In this document: piece after piece, positions 35,001 to 44,141 of the stretch | Position numbering within the stretch: the first letter of the stretch is position 1 | Layout of the letters: every line of letters begins with the position of its first letter | From: Pseudopithomyces maydicus | Taxonomy: Eukaryota; Ascomycota; Dothideomycetes; Pleosporales; Didymosphaeriaceae | Reading direction: 5' to 3' | Assembly (NCBI GenBank): GCA_026873275.1 | Contig: JANTUC010000015.1 | Coordinates: forward strand, 186,001-250,000 | DNA length: 64,000 bases | Translations under genes and position numbers: made by a program | Notes under the pieces: generated by a model | What the model was told of the DNA's origin: nothing | Seen by the model: the letters and a program-made list of their open reading frames with translations, nothing else | The model's database searches: none

Positions 35001-35489
35001 ATGCGGGCGGTGCGGGGTCGCGCGCCAGCAGCAGCGGTAGTGGTAGCAGCAGCAGCGGTAGTATTGATCCGTGTCCAAAAGAGATCTGTAGCAGATTCTG
35101 CCTCTCATGAGGTAAGGAGATGCACCGAGCGCGCCGATCGCGAAGGCGTTGAATGCGTAGAACTATTCCTCCCACATCTATGATACATACAGGGTCGCGC
35201 AACAGCCAAACGTGCAATGGCTTGAGCAGTATACAGATAGCCGTAGATGCATAGAAACTCTACTCTTGCAACGGTACATGAAGGTTCGCGATTCAGGCTC
35301 CTTATAATGCGCGACGCCGTGCGCCAGATTATGGACTCCGACAGCGACAAGGACGTGAACATGTACCGCCAGTACTTCGAGAACAACCCTGGCCTCGCCA
35401 TGAAGCTCATAAAAGCTACGAGAGACTACACGGGTGGTATGCTCTTCTACGACCGATACAGGGAGGATCGCGCGGCGGATACCTGGTAG
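35001..35489 (+). CDS. Hypothetical small protein, ~117 aa, two exons
   Basis: Exon 1 35001..35111 (37 codons) starts MRAVRGRAPAAAVVVAAAAV, encoded by a GCAGCAGCGGTAGTG trinucleotide tract, and ends at a GTAAGG donor in phase 0. Exon 2 35247..35489 opens MHRNSTLATVHEG. It contains the convincing stretch MDSDSDKDVNMYRQYFENN and ends REDRAADTW. The 135-nt intron ends CCGTAG. Exon 2 alone also starts with ATG, so an 80-aa product is an alternative. A longer minus-strand frame over the same bases is low-complexity and is rejected. The N-terminal hydrophobic run could act as a signal anchor. Family unknown. Confidence 0.42.
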
Positions 35490-35749
35490 CAGTAGCTTGG
35501 TGTTGACTTTTACACACGGGACAGACTCGTTGAAAAACCCCTGTTTACAAGACCGGTACAGCTTTCCTATACAATACAAAACTCTCTCTCAGTCTCCAAC
35601 TGTGATTTAGATGGCCATATGAACCTGCAATGATTCTACTACTCTAAAAAAGGTGTAGGCCGTCTCTATCGCCCTCTTCCTGGTGACAGAATCGTGATCC
35701 AGCCATGGATACTGACTATGCGCTCTACAATACAGCTGACACTGCCCGA

Positions 35750-36118
35750 CTATTCTTTATAATACGTGGGAGAACAAAGGCTCCTCACGGCTGATGGGAC
35801 CAACTGCCCATAATCAATCGCGTCGCGGGGCGGTGGCCCGCTATCAACACCAACAACAACAGCAATAATAAGGACAACAACAACCGCAACAGCAAGGGAC
35901 ACAATAATAAGGACCGCAACAACAAGCGCTGCAATAATAAGGATAACAATAACAGCCGTAATAATATGGACAACAAGAACAGCAATCGCAACAACAAGGA
36001 CAACAAGAGTAGCAATGAATACTACAACACACCACATAGTATAAGACAAGAAGAGGCTTTCTTCCTCAAGTGCCCAGCATCGCCAGAGCATCTCAATGAA
36101 AAAAGAAAAGGTTCGCAT
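35750..36118 (-). CDS. Predicted small membrane protein, 122 aa, FFIE family
   Basis: ATG 36118 starts MRTFSFFIEMLWRCWALEEE. Residues about 32-88 are almost entirely Val, Ile, Leu and Ala, enough for two spans. The tail is polar (DSGPPPRDAIDYGQLVPS) and stops at 35750. The hydrophobic part is encoded by the degenerate trinucleotide repeat at 35846-36009. The leader contains a clean intron (36138-36184; GTAAGTT donor, ACTGAC branch, TATAG acceptor). No ATG lies between the TATA box at 36351-36360 and this start. The opening motif is conserved at 28.2 and 39.8 kb. The opposite strand is also open across the tract with an Asn/Lys-rich frame, so the choice of strand rests on promoter, intron and ATG evidence. 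Confidence 0.5.
   Translation of the reverse strand: MRTFSFFIEMLWRCWALEEESLFLSYTMWCVVVFIATLVVLVVAIAVLVVHIITAVIVILIIAALVVAVLIIVSLAVAVVVVLIIAVVVGVDSGPPPRDAIDYGQLVPSAVRSLCSPTYYKE
35846..36009. repeat. Degenerate AAC/AAT trinucleotide repeat
   Basis: About 55 triplets, mainly AAC, AAT, AAG, GAC and AGC on the plus strand. It is uninterrupted by stops in the minus-strand frame that encodes Val/Ile/Leu and in the plus frame that encodes Asn/Lys/Asp. Confidence 0.9.
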
Positions 36119-36350
36119 CAGCCAGAGGTAGTGTAATCTATACAAGTCAGTAAAAAAGCCCAATCAGAAAGGATGATAACTTACACTGGCGACACTGTGG
36201 TCTCAACTATAGGCAAGCCCAGTGAGAGGAGACCTGGTTCCAAAAATTGAAGAGGTGAACGGACTGTGCAGACGCTGGGGAGAAGCAAGACCCGGGAGTC
36301 CGAGACAGTCCGTCCTATGAGGAGAGAAAGAGAGACAGAGGAACTGCGGT

Positions 36351-36403
36351 CTTATATAGTCGTCGGGGAGGCGCTAGTAAGCGAAGTCGCTAAAGTCACG
36401 GGA
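36351..36403 (-). promoter_or_regulatory. Promoter module copy 2
   Basis: Minus-strand TATATAAG (36360-36351), then upstream GCGCTAGT (36371-36378), TCGCTA (36387-36392) and TCACGGGA (36396-36403; one mismatch to the TCACGTGA of copies 1 and 3). AGCGA-AG-TCGCT forms a short inverted repeat between the second and third boxes. It drives, by position, the 122-aa membrane protein gene. Confidence 0.6.
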
Positions 36404-36999
36404 CAGGTCGTGGGCAGGGTACAGTGAGCCGGAATGGCCCAATGAAAGGGCAGTAAAAGTCTTGGAGGGGCTGGAAAAGGAAGGAACAGCCGGCTGGGTG
36501 AAGTGAGGAAGGCGCGGGAGCGGCATTGGGGCCTCGGGCGGGTGGATGGCGCTGCGAGAGAGGCGTTTCTGGTAGAGCTAGAGACTGTAGAGCTCGCTGT
36601 GGTCCTCTGGATCGGCATTGCTGTTCGTAATTAGACTATCGCAAGCTGTCTGAGTTCCGTTTCCGCGATATAGAGGGGAAGAGGCTGTCCGCCGCGTGGA
36701 AGATGGCCGAACAGTGCGTGGGAAGAGGCCACTCGGTGCGTGGAGAGAGACTCCATGTCCGTACGCCTTGGTCGCACGCTTTACCTTGCTAGAAAATGGG
36801 GACTGTCTATGGCAATTGGCCTGAATTTGATTCTTCCACGGTCTTGAAGGCACAGTGATGCGATTGGTGCTGTTGTGTTATGGAAAAGATCCCACAGCAA
36901 GTACTGTTGACCTCGAGACACGCCGTACTGCGTGTATCACGTCTGCTTTGTCCAATACCCTATTTATTTACATTTGATTCTCCCTATCGAGTTCGAAGA

Positions 37000-37520
37000 T
37001 TTGTCAAAAGATGTGCCAGCTGCCCAAGCTGTATCTTACATCGCCCGCGCGTATTTCTGGCTCAGCTGTGGGGTTTCGCATTGCTCGTGTATGTCTTTCG
37101 GCTTGAGTGTCCCAGAATATCGCCCGTATGTTTTTTTCCTGCCTCGAATGTTCCGTATAACATCGTCTATAAATGTATTCGCGTCTTAGCTGTCGCCTGT
37201 TAGTCTTTCTGGCTCGATTGCTCAGTGCAATATCGCTCAGACTTGCCTTGCTCCCTCAGCTGCCGGGTCTCCCATCGCCTGTATACATACCCACCCAAGC
37301 TTCCCATTCTCACAGTGCCGATATATGCTTCTCTGACGCTGCCCAATCTGGAATTGCCCATACATACCCTACCGCCTCCACTGTCGCCTGTGTGTCCTGT
37401 CTCGACCGCCCAGTCTACCATCGCCCAGACATGTCTTTCTGCTGTCGCTACTCAATTTAGCATCACCCGCAAATATCTTCCTGTCTCAACTTCCCAATAT
37501 GTGATAGGCGCGAGCGGTTG
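37000..37520. repeat. Degenerate minisatellite, ~50-56 bp units
   Basis: Around nine loose copies of a unit resembling TTCTGGCTCGACTGCCCAG followed by TATCGCCCGTATATGTC. ORFs across it on both strands repeat the same peptide pattern (for example T-Q-S-T-I-A-Q-T-C-L) and are not separate genes. Confidence 0.65.
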
Positions 37521-37739
37521 AATGACACGCGCGAAGAGTCTCCTGCCGCAATTTCGCCATTCTTTATACTTTCTCAGCAGCTGCGTGTAACCCACTCTGT
37601 GTATTGCCAGTACGTTCTTCCCCGCTGTCTCCACCGCATCGCGCTATGACTGGACGCGTACCTGTCGATGATTGCAAAGCGGTGCTGTAAAGACCTGAGT
37701 AGTAAGTAGCGCAGCGTCCGGCTGGGGTACAGAAGCTGG

Positions 37740-38650
37740 CCATACGCTCGATGGCACACCATGCTCGCTAGAGGTCGTTGTAGGTGAATAGCTCCCATTG
37801 CGTGCCCTATCTGGCTAGATGCGCCATGGAAGATGCGCCATGGAAGATGACGCCCGCTGGTAGATGACGCCCGCTAGAGGTCCCTCTTTCTAGACGGGTA
37901 GCTGACCAAACGCTCAATTGTATACCGCGACCGCCAGAATTCATTGTAGGTGAATCTTGTGCCCCAGAAGATCGAAAGCTCGATGGCAGAACGCGCCAGG
38001 TAGAGATCGTCGAAGATAGATAGCTCCCATCGTGTACCCTAGCTGGTCGAACGCTCGATCGCGGATGGCGCCCGCCAGGGATTGTTCCTCGTAAAGTGGT
38101 AGCTCTCGACGCGTATCCCAACTGATTAGACGCTCGATAGTCGACGGTACCCACCAGAGGTGTTCCCAAGTATATGGGTGGCTTCCATCGTGTGACCCAG
38201 GTAGCCAGGCGCTCGATGGCAGACCGCGCCCGCCAGAGGTCGTATCTTGTAGGTGAGCTTCCCAGTAAACTAGAAGCTCTATGGCAGACGGTGCTTGCCA
38301 GAGGTCGTGCCTCGTAGATGGTAGCTCCCACCGTGTGCTCCAGTTGGCCAGGCGCTCGAGGACAGATGGTTTCCGCCAGAGGTTATTGCTTGTAGATGGG
38401 TAGCTGGCATCGTGTGCCTTAGCTGGCCAAACGCTCGATGGCAGACCGCGCCCGCCAGAGGTCGTCTCTGTTAGGTGGGCGTCCCAGTCAGTCATACGCC
38501 TTATAGCAGACGATCCTTGCCAGAAGTCATGCTTTGTCGATAGGTAGCTCCCACTGCGTACACTGTGTACCCTAGCTGTCCAAACGCTCGATGGTAGATG
38601 GCGCCCGCCAGAGCTCTTCCCTCGAGGATGAGTAGTTCCCATCGATCGTA
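37740..38650. repeat. Minisatellite, ~12 units of 63-83 bp
   Basis: Copies of ACGCTCGATGGCAGACCG followed by CGCCCGCCAGAGGTCG and a GTAGCTCCCATCGTG segment recur near 37748, 37978, 38051, 38134, 38212, 38275, 38353, 38432 and 38586, with more diverged copies between them. Two long minus-strand frames (37807-38331 and 37941-38666) are translations of this repeat and are not called as genes. Confidence 0.85.
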
Positions 38651-39780
38651 AACTTATGTAGAACATCCTCCTGTGTGTATCTTGTGCCTTGACGCCTATT
38701 AACCGTTAGAGGTGGACTGTGTGACGGTTATTCTGCCGGAGCGTCTCGCTATGGCCAGCGGTCTGGAGACAGGGTTTCTGGGCTCCGATAGCTACACACG
38801 ACAATTGAACAAAGGGGAAACTTCCTACCGGGTAAGCCTTTGCGCTACACGCTTCTATGTTGGGTGGTGAGCGTACGCGGGATCGTGGAAAGGAGCGGGA
38901 AGATCGAGCGGCGGCAGTGGAATAGCGACGCGGCCGCCGACAACAGTGTATAGAATACAGTCCAAGATTTACAAATAAAAAGCTGATTACGATTGATTAG
39001 AGAGACGCGCGACACGGCGGAGCCCGTGAGAGTGGCTACTTCCCTACAGGCGGTGTATCCATTGGGAAGCAAACCGCCAGAGCCCCAGGAAGAGCTCGCG
39101 CTCGCCAGAGCCTCGTGGGCGCAGCCCGCGAACCGCCCAGGGAAGCTGAAGAGCGAGCCCGAAGGCCAATCTCCCAAAGTCACTGGGAGAGTCGCCGCGG
39201 CTCGTGGTTGCTATGGACGGCGGTGGCCAGCGTGTGGGATCTCGAGTCGCCGCAATTTCTGCCCGCCTGTATCGCAGTCGCGGATAGGACCTCGAATCAA
39301 TATAGCCATTTTTCAAGGACTATATTACAGTTGTTTCACTGTATGGCGGGCGTCTGTCGTGTGCTTGTCTGTCCAGCTGCCAGCTGCCCTGGGAAAGAGC
39401 AACGAAGCTCACCCGCGATCGAGTCTGCTCTGGTAGTTAAACACTGGATACAACTGACATGGAAGGGTTAGAAACAGATAGCGGTGGCCATGGGAGCTAA
39501 ACCCATGGGCCTTGCCCTGAATGTGTGTCTCCAGGCACGCATAACTGACAGCCAGGCCATGGTCGCAATCGCCCTCACATCCCTCCATGATACCCTCTGA
39601 CGGGCTTCAAAAGCTATCACAGCACAAGTCCAATGCCTCAAGCCTGTATCGTTGTGTACCGCTATATACCAGCCAGTTCATCAGCGTCCCAAGCCCAAAG
39701 CCCAGCTGAGCTCCGTATTGACACAAGCTATCGCGGGGCAGCACGCCCTCGCCAGCATAGCACAACATCCTCACAACAAA
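38651..39780. other. No supported gene
   Basis: GC-rich stretch with overlapping frames on both strands near 38845-39470. The frames mirror each other and lack start or splice support. A near-palindrome CCATGGG-AGCTAAA-CCCATGG lies at about 39488-39508. Confidence 0.35.
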
Positions 39781-39784
39781 CAAA

Positions 39785-39845
39785 GACAGGATTTCTTCCT
39801 CAAGTGTCTAGCCTCGCTAGAACAACTCAATGAAAAAAAGTATCG
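39785..39845 (-). pseudogene. Truncated copy of the FFIE exon
   Basis: Minus-strand bases corresponding to the 36-kb gene read L-F-F-I-E-L-F and then stop. DNA identity to 36055-36110 is high (CTTCCTCAAGTG ... CTCAATGAAAAAA on the plus strand). An overlapping plus-strand frame (39652-39885, ending FFLKCLASLEQLNEKK) is also open, but the related plus frames at the other copies are not consistently open. Probably a relic or non-coding copy downstream of promoter module 3. Confidence 0.4.
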
Positions 39846-39880
39846 AAAGCCAAAGGCTCGAGATGTGAAAACAAAAATTC

Positions 39881-39902
39881 CCTGATCCCTCGGGGGATCA
39901 GG
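39881..39902. promoter_or_regulatory. Perfect hairpin, 9-bp stem, 4-nt loop
   Basis: CCTGATCCC (39881-39889), loop TCGG, GGGATCAGG (39894-39902). It sits about 80 bp downstream of the minus-strand TATA box of promoter module 3, so it would lie in the leader of that transcript. Function unknown. Confidence 0.6.
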
Positions 39903-39978
39903 AGAGCGCTCCCCGGGAACCTGTACACCGTTAGCGGCGCACAGAATGAGGAGAGAAGTAGGGTGTGGGAGCAACGGC

Positions 39979-40031
39979 CTTTTATAGACGTCTGACGGCG
40001 CTAGTGAGCCGAGACGCTACCTATCACGTGA
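39979..40031 (-). promoter_or_regulatory. Promoter module copy 3
   Basis: Minus-strand CTATAAAAGG (about 39988-39979), then upstream GCGCTAGT (39998-40005), ACGCTA (40014-40019) and TCACGTGA (40024-40031). Order and spacing match copies 1 and 2. The downstream leader also shares CTTCTCTCCTCAT-like sequence with copy 2. Confidence 0.6.
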
Positions 40032-41478
40032 CTGGCACGGGTGAGAGGTCAGTGCGGGTTCTCTCATTGAAGCGGGTTTCCGTGGAAGCGGGTAGAATGA
40101 GTGCCCTCTGTGAGACCACCAGAGCCAATCAGAGCAGCGAAAGTTGACTCCCGCTGGACAATGGGCAATTTCCTGCTCACTTCACGCCGCGTTGCCATCC
40201 CTGTCGCGAGATGGGCATCCGCGAATCAAGGCTGAATGGTCCTACCGCTGTAGAGGCCCTAGGCTTTCCTATTTGGAGTCTACATGCTGGTCTATGCCAA
40301 TGGCTAGCATCACGGTGTGTTGTGGCCAAGTACTATAGACCATGTCAGTCTTCTGGTCGCATCTGCGAGCATGTCTTCGTGTATGCGAAATTTGAAATGA
40401 TATTTTACAGCTTGACTTGACCTGCCCTCGTGAATCTTTCAACAAAGGAACGCTTAACCTACCTCTAGGGCAATTTACACCGATCCACCACGCAGCCATC
40501 CACTTCGTTACGCCCCAGCTACCTTCCCGAATACCCGCCTCGACCGACGTACCACCCACACTGCAATACACCGTCGATCGCAGCCACGCTTCTCTAGAAT
40601 CGTATTCGTCATCCTACGCTGGGTATCCGTTCACACTAGAGATCGGCAGACCGAAGTCGCGAGCTTGCGCAAAGATATCAAGAGCTGAATGATTAGGTGA
40701 GTTAGGGATCTCCACCATGCGCGAAATGATGACCATACCTGAATTGCCTTCTATCACTCTGAAGACAATGAAGAAACCTCACTCTGATTGCCGCACCTAC
40801 TTACCATGCTCTTCAATGCGACACTTGAATGGCACTGACGATACTTAGAACGAAGACGAGTGCTCTACCGATCCCCATCTACATCTCATACATGAGCCCC
40901 GAAGATCCATACTGTTTCGCGAGGCCCGATGCCTGTCCAATTCTTCCATCAAGAGCTTGTGCGATTCAACTGTGTCTTTGGATACAAGGGCGTCAGAAAG
41001 GTCTCATGACATTGTCGTTTCCGGCACTTGACTACAGTCTTGACACTGCGACGATAGTCAAATAAGGCAGTTGGAATACGACCTTGATCATGGCCGATGA
41101 CTCAAGAGGAAAGCGAGCGAGACGGAGGGAACAGCGTGTCATAATCCTACAATACGTACTTCCCCGACCCGGAAGAGCAGTGTCAGACGAAGGCACAGCG
41201 ATGATGATAGGATTTGGTACAAAGCTCTATGGGAGATGTTCAAGGCGGTTGGCTGCTTAGACACTACCGAATATATCTTTCTCTATACGCAAGGCATACT
41301 CTGGTCATAAGTGCTTTGAGGAGAAACGTGAGGATAACAGTAGTTAGGAAATCCGCGGAGCTGCTTCTAGGTAACTTTACAATAATTCAATACCAACGCG
41401 TCTTTCAAGATATTAAACATCGCTCAAATTGAAATGGACTAGTCTTGAGACTCCATATACACGAACTATCCCAACTCT

Positions 41479-41946
41479 TCAGGTCGGATATGGCAAGATG
41501 ACATCAACTTTGGGATAGATCCAGTCCACATACAAGAATGTAGATGGCAACTGCGCCGTGACGCTCAACGAATGCAAAAAAGGACGCGGACACAAGTACG
41601 GTTCTCGACTGACTGAATCAACGAGAGGTTTTGGTACAAAGACGTTGTCAGGATCATGAAAGGGTCCAAATGAACTTGTAGGTCCAGACCGTGGAGGTCG
41701 ATCAGACGTTATGGAGCGAGCAATGGGGCCGCTCTCACGACAGGGACACTGAACGCTGGTAGATAAAGGACCAGTTATTGGGTCATGGTGATGAGGAAGC
41801 TTTAGGCTCGTCTTGGTAATTACTAAGTAAGACCAATTGTAAGGTTCAATCACCGTCCAGTCTACATTTATGAGACGGCCAAGAAGCAACAAAAAAGAAA
41901 GCAGGCGGGTTTCATATTGGCGAGATGTACATCTAGTGTAATATAT
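41479..41946 (-). CDS. Terminal exon of an unrecognised gene
   Basis: An acceptor-like CTTTTCAG at 41947-41954 opens a 156-codon frame with no stop until 41479. It includes QYETRLLSFLLLLGRLINVD, EPYNWSYLVITKTSLKLPH and a Pro/Ser-rich middle, ending VDWIYPKVDVILPYPT. No ATG lies early in the frame, so it is called as a partial gene. The first 20 residues are hydrophobic enough for a membrane span. An open minus-strand frame at 42327-42788 could be an upstream exon but was not connected. Confidence 0.35.
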   Translation of the reverse strand: MYYTRCTSRQYETRLLSFLLLLGRLINVDWTVIEPYNWSYLVITKTSLKLPHHHDPITGPLSTSVQCPCRESGPIARSITSDRPPRSGPTSSFGPFHDPDNVFVPKPLVDSVSREPYLCPRPFLHSLSVTAQLPSTFLYVDWIYPKVDVILPYPT

Positions 41947-43387
41947 CTGAAAAGCTTGAACACGGAGTACTGCATTGAATGGGAGAGACGGTGATGCCTT
42001 CTCATTGGTCTGCCTAAGCTACAACCTCCACTGGCACACTGCTACATTATAGCCTTCAACATGTGCCCCGCCTAGTATCCTCTCCGCAGTCCATACAACT
42101 ACTGCTGCCAACCCTGCCTTCATATTCAAGACTCGTATATTGTGAACAACCTCCACCGACTTGTTCTGTGAAGGCTGATCCGAATGACAACCCGCTGATG
42201 TGTCGCCCTGCCTTGTGGATTAGCTCATGTCATACAAAGGAAAAAGGATTGGTTGGATTGTCCAACGACTCCTGTGCCAAGGCGCTGTTGGAAGAAATCT
42301 CGATGCCGATAGCCATAGCGAGGAAATCAAGAGACGGGTTTGGTGCAAGCTCTTCCGTCTAGAAGTATCCTGTGCCATCGGTCAGTATTTGGGTAACGCA
42401 TCGCATGTCTAGGGATTGGATCATGGCACTGATTGTTGGACAGTAAACCTTTTTGCTTATCTTGTGGCTGCAAGCTAGGATACGCCAGCGAATGTTCAAC
42501 CGACGAGACAGAAGTGTAAAATCTAGTGTTTCTTCCAGGGAATACCAAGCCTATGATGTGTGAAGAATTATTTCGTGCTCCCCAGATGAGTGACCTTTCA
42601 CGATTTGGGTGTCTTTGAGGTCTGTGACATGGAAATAGCTCCTCTCGATTTTCTCTCCAAACCCGAAAAGAAGACCCAGTTTTCTGACGCACCCAAGTCA
42701 GCAAAGTCCGTGTCAATACGAGAACAGAACGAATGAAGCGATGAATGTTCAGAATTTGCCTAAAAATCACGGCCACCAACCAGACCAAACGCTACGATTG
42801 CGGTGGTGAATCATTTACCAGAAGTGTTGGATTTATCATCTTTGCAGAATGTGTGATGTGAATAAATTGAGTAACATACCTGTCTGGACGCTCGCTGGAA
42901 TACTGCGGTACGGGACAGTCGATTAAAATTCCCAGTCTCGTTCATGTTGCCGTCCTCGATCGATCGGCTATTCCCCCAAGTGCGCTTCTGGCGATTGCGC
43001 CTTAGTTGCCGCAGAAGAACCTGGAGTACATAAATAGTTAGCAGGGTTCAAAACGTATAAGCGCGATACAAAGAATGAGAGTGGAAAACAGCGATCAGAT
43101 AAAGCAAATATCTCTCAGTAGACTTGTTGACGGCGCCAAGTGTGCCTGTGGACGATTCCAAGCAACCTTTCGGCAGGTGGACCCAGGCTCGGGATGAGTG
43201 ACGGCTCTCATAACCCCGACCAGTTGGTCATAGCGAATCATCATCGCAGAGAAGTGGTGGCTAGGGAAGGGAAATGGGACTTACCATTCGAGTTGTGCAG
43301 ATCCCAAGACCACGCTGGGTAAACTAGCTAGACGTTGGCGATGCGATAGAGGAAGCTTTTGAGGCATTCAGTAAGTGCGCAACGTGC

Positions 43388-43501
43388 CTAATGGTGCGAT
43401 ACAGACGCAAATGCTTGCCTGTAAGGCCGGCGGAGATACTCTGAGCGGCGGCGATGCGGAGGGTAGAGCGCAGGTGAGACTGGTGTGTTAGAAAGAGGCA
43501 T
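43388..43501 (-). CDS. Possible 37-aa proline-rich peptide
   Basis: ATG 43501 (MPLSNTPVSPALYPPHRR) lies about 70 bp downstream of a minus-strand CATAAATATC element (43577-43567). The frame runs to 43388. Inside it TACAG|GCAAGC matches a GC-AG donor, so longer spliced products are possible. The N-terminal M-x-x-x-x-T-P pattern resembles the openings at 22406 and 58152. Weak. Confidence 0.28.
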   Translation of the reverse strand: MPLSNTPVSPALYPPHRRRSEYLRRPYRQAFASVSHH

Positions 43502-43773
43502 TTCGAAAGAGAGTGCAAAAAGAGAGTGCGAGAAAGAGAGTGTGGGAGGCGAGAGTTGAGTGGGCGGGCGATATTTATGTGTTGAGTGAGAGCTCGCTAA
43601 ACGAGAAAGGCAACGACGAGTACAAGAGACAGGAGTGACGGTGAAGGGCGCAACGCTCGTGTCAATTTCCTCTTCTACAAATCCACATATCCACCAGACA
43701 AACAGTAAGTAGCTTCCATGATTCCAGCTTCTTATTTGACTGCTAGGAAACATAGTACTAACTTGTCAAGTTA

Positions 43774-44141
43774 ATGGAAGCATTACAGCCCGATTGGGCC
43801 ATTTCCGCAGCTAGCTGCGTTGCGGGCGTGGAGCACGACTTCACGACGATTTATGCCAGACTCCTATACGCCGAACACGCTGTTAGTTTGAACCCAGATT
43901 ATGGTTTCCTTCTCACATGCTAACATATATATAGACCGAGGCCCTAAAAAGGGTTTTAGAAGCGAACGCGAGCCACCTGGCCGACGCCGAGAGGCAGAAG
44001 TCGATCAAGATCGCCCTGTACGGGTGGAAATGGCGCATCGTGCGCCTGACGATGCGTCTCGAGCGGCTTGCCGCCGAGAGTAAGTTTTCCCGCTCAAATT
44101 GTACAGTTTATAGTCTAATATAACCAGGGAAGCGCTCGTAG
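43774..44141 (+). CDS. Hypothetical small helical protein, 88 aa, three exons
   Basis: Exons 43774..43881, 43935..44079 and 44128..44141 give an exact 89-codon frame. Intron 1 has GTTAGT, GCTAACA and ATATAG; intron 2 has GTAAGT and TAACCAG; both are about 50 nt. The product starts MEALQPDWAISAASCVAGVE and is amphipathic helical with a basic end (RIVRLTMRLERLAAE, then RKRS). A further 5' leader intron (43704-43770) has GTAAGTAGC and a TACTAAC branch. The small size and lack of any long ORF mean it would be missed by simple ORF searches. No family recognised; coiled coil likely in residues 37-80. Confidence 0.6.

Noticed and set aside
35178..35579. 133-codon minus-strand frame
   Set aside because: Val/His-rich shadow of the plus-strand exon that encodes MDSDSDKDVNMYRQYFENN with better composition and a splice donor upstream.
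37807..38666. Two long minus-strand frames (174 and 241 codons)
   Set aside because: They are translations of the 63-83 bp minisatellite and repeat the same peptide pattern.
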